Source of the DNA: Prinsepia uniflora
Lineage: Eukaryota; Streptophyta; Magnoliopsida; Rosales; Rosaceae
Assembly (NCBI GenBank): GCA_032719365.1
Contig: CM064870.1
Coordinates: forward strand, 28,785,066 to 28,849,065
Length of the DNA stretch: 64,000 nt
Direction: 5' to 3'
Part shown: one piece after another, positions 12,401 through 22,304 of the stretch
How the letters are laid out: each line of letters begins with the position of its first letter
How positions within the stretch are numbered: the stretch's first letter is position 1
Translations under genes and position numbers: made by a program
Notes under the pieces: model-generated
The model's input: the letters and a program-made list of their open reading frames with translations, nothing else
Database searches by the model: none
What the model was told of the DNA's origin: nothing

Positions 12401-13214
12401 TTCACAAGTAGTCGAGAAAGGTTGAGTAAGAATGGCGTCGTTCTAGAGCTCTTCTTTTCACGGTGTTGTACATAGCTCTAGTGGCTCACGATGAACCCGT
12501 TGATCTTCACACTCGAGGTCTCACGGTGGGTTCAGTAAGGGGAGGAGGTGCTGGTTGCAAACTCTCTAGGCTATGTGGTTTCATGGTCTCAAGGGCAGTT
12601 TTTGATGATCATCGTCTTAGGGGAGGAGTGCGACTTCAGTGGGTTTTCAGAGAAATCATTCTCTCTAGTCAGTGGATATGCGTAGGGGGTGCTCTAAGAG
12701 AGGGAGTGTGTATCTCTCTTAAGGAGGCTGGTGAAAATGGCTAAGTCACCCACTTATGGTCCTTAAACAAAGCGTTCACATAGTTTTCACCGAGGGTCTT
12801 TGCATGGACCACATTTTCTTCATGGAGCAACCAAGAACCCCAATGCAATTGATCCCTATTATGGCCAAATGGTTCGCTGTTTTGTGTGCTAGTCTAGGAG
12901 GCCAAAATTGGTTCTAATCAAATTAATTGCTGAAATTTTATCTAATTAGGCCAACTTGGGCCAAAGGTATTTGATGGATTCTTGGGGTCTGGGGCTCCCA
13001 AAGGTGGTCTTCAAATTTTGGGCTAAATTGTTTGGTGCAACAAAGAAGGTACAAGTCTTTCAGCCTCGTTTGGGCCCCCACCATCCAAAATACTCCAAGT
13101 CCAATCAAAGTAGACTATTAAGCATGAAGATACTTTATAAGTCAAATTGCACAACTAGAAGTAAAAAATGTGAATTTAGTAAATTAAATTCCTAATTATC
13201 GGGACGGGATGTAA
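9419..13214. mobile_element. Composite Ty3-type LTR insertion inside a copia element
   Basis: This block separates two parts of one minus-strand copia gag-pol. The left 60 bp (from TGTCAGGGCCCACC) resemble the end of a minus-strand Ty3 LTR and include GGGTTTAAAGACCCGG. From about 9480 to 10,440 it matches the 3' part of family C LTRs in plus orientation. From about 10,440 to 13,214 it looks like a minus-strand Ty3 LTR, ending with CGGGACGGGATGTAAC, the reverse of the TGTAACGACCCGTCCC-type start seen elsewhere, and carrying GTGAGTGGAC/GTCCACTCAC motifs. Exact ends and target duplications are not clear, so it is probably a product of several events. The open frames within it look like chance. 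Confidence 0.5.
10200..10218. repeat. Poly-C tract, 19 bp
   Basis: Nineteen consecutive C residues interrupt the family C LTR fragment. Homopolymers of this length are prone to slippage and to sequencing error. Confidence 0.9.
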
Positions 13215-14550
13215 CCTCTACCACACCCACCAGTGCATGGGGCTATTGAAGGGAGAAAGAGGACCACTCATACACAATGTCCTTAGTTGGGCCTTGGAGG
13301 AGAACTGCCCCCATGATGAGATCCTTCACATGGAAACAATCAGGAAACACTTTAATAGATGCGTGATTTGTTAGTCAAATTTAGAGATGAAAATAGATTT
13401 TTGGTCATGGATGGTGCACAAAAGAAAATTTGAAGAGTAAAGAAAAGAGGTAAAGGGGAAGATAACAAGGAAGAGCCAGTGTGAGTGATACCTAAACCCT
13501 TACAATTACCAATGATGATCTCATCTAGGCCACGGTAGTGACTGGCATCAAAGAGGTGCTGGGAGCTGAAAGCAACATGGTGAGAGGCACATGAGTCAAG
13601 TAGCCAGCTAGAGGATGCAGCCTAAGTGGTGGGGGTTTCTACAGGGGGAGGAGTTGAGGACTACTGGAGCTTGGGACAGTGCTTAACACTATGTCCTTGG
13701 GTGCCACAACACTAGCAAAAGCCACAGTAGCAGCTACCTTAAGGAGCATGACAGCGGTTTCTGTTAGAGTTTTGGGAGGAGAATAGACAACCAAATGAGC
13801 GGGTACTGTCTGAATAGTAGTTGGAAGAGCGCTGGCAAGAGGAGCCACGAATGGACCTGTTGTATCCACGGAAGGACTGAGTAGGGTTGGTAGTGATGAG
13901 AGGTGAAGGGCTGGAGGTTCTTCATATTTGGAGGCAGCTTCATGTTGAACAAGTATGCTATGGAGGTTCTTCACTTTTTGAGGCAATGGAAATCTTCGTA
14001 AATTCTAGGCTAACCCCATTAAAAACATGAAGTAGCGGGTCATCATCCTTGGTGGAGGTGTCAATAGCAGCTAGTTCGTCGGAAATGAGATGAACTTTCT
14101 GTAGGTAGTCAAATAAAAGGTTTGTATCATAATGGTGGAGAGTGAGGTACTCCTTGAGATTAATAACATGGGCTCTGGCAGAGCTCGCATAGAGGCGAGT
14201 AAGGCACTCCCAGGCAGCTTTAGAGGTTTTGGCAGCGGTAATGAGAGTAATAACTTGAGGAAAGACAAATGCCAGAACGACATGAAGGAGGAGCTAGTCT
14301 TGACGAATCCAGAAGGCGTGGAGATCTGGGTTGGTTACAGACGGGTAGGGATATGTTGCATCCACATACCCCATTAAGTCATAACCTATGAGGTGAGAGT
14401 TGAACTAAGCATGCCATGGGAAGAATTTAGTGAAGGTGAGCTTAATAAGAAGCTAGGTAGCATCATTAATGGTGACAAATGAGAAGGAAGGAGTGATGTT
14501 AGTGGGTGGTAGGATGAGGTTGATATGAATGGTGTTTTTGGAAGCCATGG
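13215..14550 (-). pseudogene. Ty1/copia gag and 5' pol, minus strand
   Basis: The minus-strand ATG at 14,548 opens a copia gag. It shows GYDLMGYVDAT, then PDLHAFWIRQD, then AAKTSKAAWECLTRLYAS, which is the UBN2/RELL-type gag order. Further on, to about 13,215, is a conserved linker (LQGPTKD..YEW) that in intact elements directly precedes the WHH motif now found at 9418. Several stops are present (for example after NDAT), so it is inactive. The gag follows a copia primer-binding site and LTR in the right order. Confidence 0.8.
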
Positions 14551-14600
14551 AAGGTAGGATATAAGACAAAAAGGAGGAACTTGTTTGCTCGGTGGAGTCT

Positions 14601-14616
14601 TAGTGCTCTAATACCA
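14601..14616 (-). other. Copia primer-binding site
   Basis: The reverse complement reads TGGTATTAGAGCACTA, the usual plant copia primer-binding site. It directly adjoins the LTR that starts at 14,617. Confidence 0.8.
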
Positions 14617-14902
14617 TGTAAAGATATTGAGAATGTTTTCTGTATTGATAAAATTCAGTAAACAATAGTGCCTACTTATATACCTCTAGGGGAGTTTAGC
14701 TAGGTATGTACATCTAGAAAACTAAGAAAGAATCAAATAGATACAGATTGTACAATAGGACAGAATCAAAGAGATTCTATTGACTTTGAACCAGCAGATC
14801 GTGTCATCGGCTGGGATCCTAAAGAAAGCAGATCAGGGAGATTGAACCTCAAACTCTTGGATTGGATAAGATCCTGGATACGTTGACTTCAGCTCCCTCA
14901 CA
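14617..14902 (-). mobile_element. 5' LTR of the minus-strand copia element, 286 bp
   Basis: The plus strand reads TGTAAAGATATTG at the left and CTCCCTCACA at the right, so on the minus strand the LTR runs from TGTGAGGG to CTTTACA with canonical TG..CA ends. Primer-binding site and gag follow on the minus strand. The matching 3' LTR was not found in the window, so that end of the element was lost. Confidence 0.75.
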
Positions 14903-15835
14903 ATATTGATGTCAGTCGCAAAATATTCTACCACGCAATATTCCTTCATGCTTGCTACAAAATGAAGCAATGCACTCCCGTGATGGCGTAATGAATGCCT
15001 CAATATAGAGAGTTACACGCTCCAAAATGGAGCAATGTGTCCCACAAGATAGACTTTCAAGTTTCTGCATTCCCACAAAGCGAGCTCTTTGAAACTCCAT
15101 TGAAAGTATGCCTTATTGCATCTTGGAATGCTCATCTCGGAAAGCATAGCACACCATCACTTAAATCACCACAATGAAACTCCTATAGCTCCTGAAATCA
15201 TCGAAAAAGGAAACTACATATAGAAACTAATTGTTAATTTCTTAAACAATATATATTTATAATATATATAATATATATATATATAATATAATCAGTGGAA
15301 TGCACACACAAAAAAACACTGCTTTGTGGTAGAAAGGAAAGAAACAAAAAGTAAAAACAAAGGTTTGCAAGCTGACCTGCGCTAGAGGAACATCAAATTC
15401 AAAGCTGAGAAGGGCAAACTTATTAATTTGCAGTCTGAGCCGCACCAAAATTATTTGTTGTATAATTTTCCAACTAAGCCACGCCAACCGAAGAACAGGT
15501 ATCTCGCGAGGCTAGCGCACATGTCCTCATGTGAGCTGTGAGGAATGAGCACTAGCCACAGAACGCCTCAGCATCTCCCTTCTTACAACGCTCAACCGAC
15601 AATAAATGGCCACATGCGCACCATCTTCTCTACACCCTCCATGTCTATGTTGTCAACACCGGTCACCTGCAACTTTATAAGTCAACTAGAGCTTGAAAGA
15701 GGGAAGAAGACAGAAGAAAACAAAAGAAAAATAACATCAGAAAATGAGAGAAAGTCGTTAGAAATTTTACTTTTCTCACCAACATCACACCTTTACATTT
15801 TTGTTCTCCTCCTAAAACAGCAAAGATGTGCTTTA
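14903..15835. other. Unassigned stretch between two LTRs
   Basis: No convincing gene. It holds a TA-rich microsatellite around 15,249-15,290 and short open frames without domains. The stretch at 14,950-15,180 could be retroelement-derived, but I could not assign it. Confidence 0.4.
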
Positions 15836-17385
15836 TGATACGCTAAAACTAAACATTAAAGTAAACACAAAGTCACACTCAACACTTAATGAAAACATAT
15901 GCAAATTAAAACCATTTTTTTGTAGATTGTAACATTGATGAGTAGGGATCGTTCTTAATTGGGGATTGAGGGTACCTAAGCATGATTATCGTTTGATTAA
16001 TTAATTAGGGGGTAATTGATTGTTTCTATTATCCTATGTGATTAACTAACGTAATCCAATCTAATCTAACTTAATTTATTATTCACATGGTTAACTCATC
16101 TTTAACCTAGCATATTCATAAATTATGCCAATTCCAAAACTACGAAATTCCCTCATCTTGGTTCTATGAAATACAAGCACATTATCTTAAGTACTTGCTC
16201 GGAAAGTGCCTACACACTTTCAATGATCTAGACTTGGAAAATTCCGTACATTTAATTAAGCATTAAGCACAACATACAAGCATAACAAAAACAAAGATAT
16301 TGGAATACATGGAAAATTATTGAAACTCATATAAGATATAAAACCATAATTATATTAAAGATCAATCTAAAAAAATGGTCATTCAATAACAAAAGACAAT
16401 AACAGGGTAAAGAGTTCACGTTACACTTTTTCTCCTTGGAAATTGCCTTACGGATGCTAAGTGGCTCGACACTCCTTGGTGAGACACTCGAAAATTGCCC
16501 TATATGTCACGGGTGAAGGTGTTTATGATAGAATATGGTAGTATTGGATTTTGCTAAGGAAATCTCGAATTGATGAAAAAAGAAATTTGGTTAAGCAGAG
16601 TTTTGGTACAAAAATGGGGCGACCTTTTACAATTAGTCTAAGTCTCTCTATTTATAGGAGAAAATTAATTCTTAAATAAATAGAAGTTCAGAATTTAAAT
16701 CCTAAAAGAAAAATGATTAAACTAATTCATATTGAAGTCCTAAAGAAATAAGGTTATAAAAATCCTAAAAGGTAATATAAAACTTAATTAAAAAGGTTTC
16801 CTTGAAATAAAGGAAAACAAACCCAATCATGATTTGGATAAGTTTTCCACAAGAAAGAAGGAAATATGTGCTGGAATTGAACAAAAAATGACTCGGTGGG
16901 ACACTGCTGAAACCTGCATTGAAATTTGGCAAGCGCGCGCTGAAAATGGGGATGCATTTCGGCAGTCAACGCGCAAGGAAAGAGCTGCACAATGGTACGG
17001 TAGGCGCTGGCCGATGTCTTCTATAAGGGTTCAGGAAATGCGTGCCAAGATGGAGATGCAACCTTTGGTGCACGCATGTCGAAGTGGATTATTTGGGTCC
17101 AAGAGGCGCGCGCCGAAACCGGTTCTGGGCTGTCTTTGTGGATTTGGTAGGCCCTTATCGAATTCCTTCCATCGTTTTGGTGGCCTATTTTTATTCGATC
17201 ATAACTTTTTCAATATAACTCTGATTGAGGTTGTGATTTTTTTTGTCTAAATTCTCGTAATTCCGAGGTTTATCCAATTCTACGAATTTCTCACAAAATA
17301 TAATATTTTCTCCAATTGTTTGGTATTTAAACATTAAAATATAAGCATAAAGGGTATAAAATGATGTTTAATTCAAAACTTATCA
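15836..17385 (-). mobile_element. LTR, family C, minus-strand copy
   Basis: This 1,550-bp segment is homologous in reverse to 6996-8475 and 45,300-46,990, with TG (15,836) and CA (17,385) ends on the plus strand. Shared parts include the GATCGTTC..GGGTACCTAAG block, the CTCTATTTATAGGAG TATA region (about 16,645) and the GTGATT..GTCTAAATTCTCGTAATTCCG block. The flanking 5-mers (CTTTA and AATTA) do not match, so it may have come from recombination between two elements or may have decayed. Confidence 0.7.
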
Positions 17386-17759
17386 AATTACTAGAAGAAT
17401 AATGATTGATATTTCTTTGATTAGATAAAGAAATTGAAACCTTCAAATTTATCATCATCAATAAGGACATTATATCCCATAAATACGAAAATTAAAATCT
17501 CATTATTGAAGGAATTAATTTCTAATGGACTATCAATTAAGTCCAACCAAAGAAACGTAGCCCAATTCTCACACTAGACTCCGAGTTCAGCCAAATATGT
17601 TCGATTTGATGTAATATTCTTAACCAATGGAATTTTTACGACACAAAAAAAGAAGATAAAATGGAATCCTACTCTAAATATGATTCTTTGGGACTGCCAA
17701 AAACTTACATCCCTTAAAATTCTCTGAATTCCTAAATGATGAGGAGGTATTTGTGGAAC

Positions 17760-18260
17760 CATAAATTACTGAAAAATTATGGACCTGCCACGTAGACCAT
17801 AATTCGTATAATGTCCAAATTGTCTCTGATAATGACATTTACAACTCACAAACATTCAAATATTAAATATTATATTTACTAACTAAATATATTATTTAAT
17901 TGGATTAAAACCTCGACAATATTAATATTCTTTCTGAGAATTATTGGGATTATTTTTAATAATGAACAATTATTATTTAATGTTAAATCATCATAATTGT
18001 CATCATTATTTTTAATAATGAACAATTATTATAAATATTAAATAATATATTTTATTAAAAATATATTATTAATTACAAAATTAATCAATCAATCAAAATG
18101 CTCCGAAACTCACAAGATTTCTCTATAAATAGTGAAACTCATTTACACTTTTAAGGTAAGTTGTTTTTTTCATTTTTTAAGCTATTGTGATTTCTCCCTT
18201 AAAACTGGCTTAAATGTCGGTGTGTTCTTGGTCGAATAAACCCACATGGTTTCGATCGAG
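17760..18260 (+). mobile_element. Copia-type LTR relic (family E, plus strand)
   Basis: Plus-strand counterpart of 1845-2345. It has CCACGTAGACC near the start, a very AT-rich middle with AATAATGAACAATTATTAT repeated twice, then TTTCTCTATAAATAGTG as a probable TATA region near 18,120, then a U5-like segment with TTCTTGGTCGAATAAACCC. The following DNA (to about 18,480) may belong to the same element, but no primer-binding site is clear. Confidence 0.5.
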
Positions 18261-18479
18261 GCAACGATAGCTTCTTATTTGCTATTTGTAGGGATAAAAA
18301 ACGTTTGCGAGGGTGTACGATTTCGACTTCAACAATGGTAATCGGTTAATCATGTAGCATTCATGGTTGGCGGTTTCTGCATAATAAGATCGGGAAATCT
18401 TGCATGAATCCTCATGCATATATATATATATATCTTTATGAGAGTCAAGTTCATCCTTTCAGCTGCTCAAGTTTGTTGA

Positions 18480-20330
18480 GGGGTCTTCTTAACTATTAGC
18501 ATCTTCTAATCCTTCATCCTTGCAAAATTTTAGAAATACCATCTTTATTTTCTCCTCCATATATTATCCTTTTTTACATAACTTGACTTTTCTACCGATT
18601 TGATTTTGTAGCACTACCTTCCACTCCTTGAATTTGGTGAAACTCAAACTCATATTTTTCCTTTACTTGAAAAAACATCAAGAAAAGTGACAAAGTTTCG
18701 AGCCCCTCCCGTTGATTTAGTTGGTGCATGCCCCCAAACATCCAAGTGAATATAATCCAGCACACCCATGCTCGAAACTCTGTCTTGAATGAGTTTTCTT
18801 TGTTTTCCCACGGTACAGTGCTTACCTAGAACTCGATAGGGCAGTTGCTAACTCCTTTAAAAAAATTCCGCCTGTGTTTGCTCCTTTCACTCATATGCCC
18901 TAACTGCATGTGCCAAGGCCGAGTCGTATCTTGGTTAGTAATTGCTACATTGCCCATCACACTGTACCCGAAAGCTTATATATAAGTTGTTAGGTTGAAA
19001 CTTTTCCTTCATAATCACAAGTGAACCCTTTGTGACCGTGATTTTTCCATTGCCACCTTGTAGGTATAACCATTATAAACAATCAAGAGTAGTTCTTTCT
19101 TAATTTCTGTATATATGAACCTTAAATTTCTTAGGGATAATATTTTGCACGTACTAAACGAACATCCAGAATCCAAAATCTAGTTAGAAGAACCCTTACT
19201 CAGTGATATGGATAATATTTGATCCTTGCAAACTGTAGAGATACCAAAAAGATCCCAATCAAATGATCAATATACATACCAACTCTCATTGCATCATCGT
19301 CATTACCCTTTTTAGTCTTATTTTTTTTCTCCTTATACTTTGGACAGTCCCACTTCCAATGATCCTTGGAACCACATTCATAGCATCCGTCCTTGGGACC
19401 GTGGATTTTGATCTTCCCCTCTTAGACGGCTTCCCACCATGCTTTTGTTCCAACCTCTCTTACTGCTAGGCCCATTTGCATAGAGCCCTTCCACATGAGT
19501 TTCTTAGGTGCCTTGCTTCATCCTTAATTGACCACTGAGACGATGTTGTTCTACATCATCGTATTCCAACACTTTTTTGCCCAACATTAGTGTCGTCCTT
19601 ATATGCTCATATGATGGTGGAAGTGATATCAAAAGAAAAAAGGCTCTATCTTCATCCTTGTATGTATCTCCCAATCGTTCTGATTCCTCAAACATCAAAT
19701 TAAATATATTCAGAAGCTGCATCAAGTATATATCTGCCCTCCTTCACTTTATAATTAGTGAAGAGAGCTGGTCACTTATGGAGTAGTCTTCAAGTCAAAT
19801 GACACGACCCATCTCAATCCCCCCGAAATTAACGCGGGAGGTACCATGCTCCCTTGTCTGACACGTATGGACTGAGGTATGCATTATTCCTTGTCTGACA
19901 CTTCGTGTCAGACGGAAGCATGACATATCTCGCGTTAATCTCGGAGGTATTAGAATGGGTCGTGTCATCAAAGACTTGCTCGAGTAGAATTGCTCCAAAC
20001 TTTCCCATGTCTCATGTTCTGTTTTGGTCCACGAAACTGCATTGACTATTCACCTTATTGGATATGTGTAATTCAATTGTACTCATAGCCCCATTTTATC
20101 CAAGGTCTGACTTTTCTTTATTCATGGGCTCTAGCTAGCATGTTCTCTGTTCCTTTATGGACTAGACTGGGACCATGTTGGATAACAATATTCGCCTTCT
20201 TCTTTACCATAGCGTGAAATTCTCCCTGCTAGTGAATAGCTTAATGTCAACTTTCACACTTATTATTGTTCTAGTTTTTTATCCACCATCTTAAACGAGC
20301 CGCCTTAAGTACTGGCCTCTAATACCAGTT
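18480..20330 (-). pseudogene. Ty1/copia gag-pol pseudogene, minus strand
   Basis: Read leftwards from the primer-binding site near 20,310-20,327 (rc TGGTATTAGAGG). A gag part at 19,725-19,504 has FLLISLPPSYEHIRTTLM and the DDVE region. A zinc-knuckle segment near 19,400-19,330 has a GSKDHWKWDCPKY-like order. A GAG_pre-integrase segment near 18,920 has TRPWHMQLGHMSER, and an integrase fragment follows to about 18,600. Stops and frame changes are many. A 168-bp palindromic element (19,800-19,967) is inserted within gag. The element is cut off at the left by AT-rich DNA. Confidence 0.75.
19800..19967. mobile_element. 168-bp palindromic mini-element with 5-bp target duplication
   Basis: Starts TGACACGACCC and ends GGGTCGTGTCA, so the termini are perfect inverted repeats. 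The similarity between arms, with differences, extends about 75-80 bp inward and includes ATTAACGCG and CTGACAC motifs. It is flanked by TCAAA on both sides (19,795-19,799 and 19,968-19,972). The arms resemble the 3' end of the Ty3 LTRs in this window; compare the minus-strand LTR end at 51,648 with its TGACAAGACCCATCCC, AATCCCCCCGAGATTA, ATGCTCCCGTCTGACA blocks. It has no coding capacity. It lies inside copia gag and is therefore younger than that element. Confidence 0.85.
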
Positions 20331-20833
20331 TGTATACAAACACCCCAATATGGATCTTATTTTTTTATAGCCTATGATAAATGCACAACCAACTAATACG
20401 AAGAATAACCAAACAAAAAACACAAAAGTAAAGCACACACGAAGAACATGCACAAGAGATTTATAGAGATTCAGCCAAATATGTCTACGCCCTTTTTCTG
20501 ATGATTACTGAAATAATTCACTATTAGAATAAAAAGCCCTTTTAATTACAATATAGCCTGTTTCGCTCTCAACTCTCAATTATCAATATCTCACACCTAG
20601 GCTCATAGTTCCAATGTATGCTCTCACAATCTCCTCCTTGTGCTCTTAATCTATGTATTGTGCTCTTACATAAAATATAGGTTATTAAAATAGAATTCCT
20701 AAAACCTTATTGAATATGGAAAGCTATTTCTTTCCTATTTCTAATCCTATATGAAGATGTCCAAAAAAAAAAATCCTATATGAAGAGTAAGATGTAACCC
20801 TTATCCTATTTGAATCCTAAATTAATAGTAAGC
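20331..20833 (-). mobile_element. Probable 5' LTR of the second minus-strand copia element
   Basis: The boundary at 20,331 (TGTATACAAAC) directly adjoins a copia primer-binding site on the minus strand. The right boundary is less sure; CACA near 20,833 is a candidate. The content is AT-rich and lacks genes. Confidence 0.45.
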
Positions 20834-21455
20834 CACATTCATGATTATTTAATTGTTGTTAGTACATTTCGTAGTGATATATAAATTGCTTAGAATTTTG
20901 AAATTTTTTATTCGAACATGCCTTAAAATCTTTCATGTTGATGTTAATACTTTTTAAACTGAATTCATACCTTACAAAATTTTCATGTTGATGTCAATAA
21001 TTTTTAAACTGAATTTTGATGAAAGGGTTACGTGGAAATAGTTTAAAATTTAGGGGGGTTGATATAATTTTTGAAATCAGAAAGGGGTTTTCTGAAAACA
21101 TAAGGGAGATTTTTTTTATATCAGAAAAACATAAGGGAGATTAAGTTAATTGCATTTGGTAGTTTTTTCTTTTCTTTTTTTTGGATAGAATATTTTGGTA
21201 CGTAGTTATTGGGCTCGAAATAGAACAGAGCAGAAGCCCAATATATATATCTGATCCGCCAACAGATCTCAATTTATCACCTCTTATTTTCCCTAGTTAT
21301 CTGCTTTGAAGTTTGATCTTCTCCATCTTGTTAACTCAAAGAAATTTAATGGACCTGATCTCCAAAATTCCGTTACTTGTTCACCCAACAGAAAGCTACA
21401 ATTACCTGAACGTCAATAGCCACTTTTTTTTGTAGCCATCTTCACAATTGTTGAC
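20834..21455. promoter_or_regulatory. Upstream region of the Nudix-like gene
   Basis: A 50-bp tandem duplication (starts 20,934 and 20,984) lies in it. A possible TATA box, AATATATATATC, is at about 21,240, some 215 bp before the first ATG of the gene. No further elements were recognised. Confidence 0.35.
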
Positions 21456-22304
21456 ATGCCACCGCCGCCTCCGCCTCAACAATCAATCAGAAGCAACCGC
21501 ATCAATATTTTTCTCCAAAAACCTGACAACAAACTCCCACCCTTACCGGATCTCCTCCTGACGGCCATCTCCATCTGCTTGGTCTTCTCTTCCTCCACCA
21601 GAGCCTCCCTCTTCTTCAAAACCCCTTTTCTGCATTTCCCTCCCTCCCCTCGCCGCTTCTTCAAAATCCCCACCATGTCCCTCCACCACCACTTCGCTAC
21701 ACCAGAGTCCCTTTCCGACTGGCTCAAGCCTCGATTTTCCTCCGACTGTTTTGCCTCTTGGGGAGTCAAACCCGGCACTAAAAACGTCCACAACCTCTGG
21801 CTCGAGCTGGCTGAAGGCGAAAGCTCTTTAGCGGATTCTACCCCTCCGATTCGAACGCTTAATGTCGTCATGGTCAGGATCATCGATGATAAAGCTCGAG
21901 TTTTGGTGGAAGCCCACCAAGAATTATCTGACGGTAGTGTCAGAAGCCGAGGCCGGCCCTTGTCTGAGAAAATGAAACCCGGGGAGGATCCTGAATCGGC
22001 CGCGAACAGAGCAGTGATGGAAGAGCTTGGTTCTATATTAAAAGGGTCGATGAAAGAGTCCGGAAAAAGCAGCATTGTGAAAATTGTTCCGGGTTCGTAT
22101 GAGAAGAAGACGGAGGAGCGTCATTCGATCTCGTATCCTGGTTTGCCGGCATGTTACGTTTTGCATTCGGTGGATGCTTGGGTGGAGGGTTTGCCAGAAG
22201 GAGAATTTTGCACTGAGGAGGAGGATGAGTATTCAAATTCCGGACAAACTAGTATTGCTCACCAAGCTGTATCAGTAACGAGGCATTTCTGGAAGTGGGT
22301 ATGA
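21456..22304 (+). CDS. Nudix-hydrolase-like protein (plant-specific family), probably plastid targeted
   Basis: Single-exon ORF of 282 residues. The core from about residue 83 (ESLSDWLKPR..SWGVKPGTKNVHNLWLEL) to the end (AVSV.RHFWKWV) is a conserved plant family that I recognise as Nudix-domain-like. The Nudix helix region is residues 176-192 (GEDPESAANRAVMEELG). It keeps the EE.G core but not the standard RE pair (RA here), and the expected leading Gly is not in register, so activity on nucleoside diphosphates is uncertain. The first 73 residues are Pro-, Ser- and Arg-rich with few acidic residues, as in a plastid or mitochondrial transit peptide. A second in-frame ATG at 21,675 (M74) could be the start of a cytosolic form. 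A long open frame on the opposite strand is a shadow. Confidence 0.8.
   Translation: MPPPPPPQQSIRSNRINIFLQKPDNKLPPLPDLLLTAISICLVFSSSTRASLFFKTPFLHFPPSPRRFFKIPTMSLHHHFATPESLSDWLKPRFSSDCFASWGVKPGTKNVHNLWLELAEGESSLADSTPPIRTLNVVMVRIIDDKARVLVEAHQELSDGSVRSRGRPLSEKMKPGEDPESAANRAVMEELGSILKGSMKESGKSSIVKIVPGSYEKKTEERHSISYPGLPACYVLHSVDAWVEGLPEGEFCTEEEDEYSNSGQTSIAHQAVSVTRHFWKWV

Noticed and set aside
12463..12744. 93-codon open frame inside the composite LTR insertion
   Set aside because: No family resemblance, and the surroundings are LTR-like non-coding sequence.
15831..17390. Family C LTR on the minus strand considered a solo LTR with target duplication
   Set aside because: The flanking 5-mers CTTTA and AATTA do not match, so a simple insertion is not supported; kept only as an LTR copy.
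21476..22075. 199-codon open frame on the minus strand opposite the Nudix-like gene
   Set aside because: It is the antisense shadow of a GC-richer coding exon; composition is basic and repetitive and no domain is visible.
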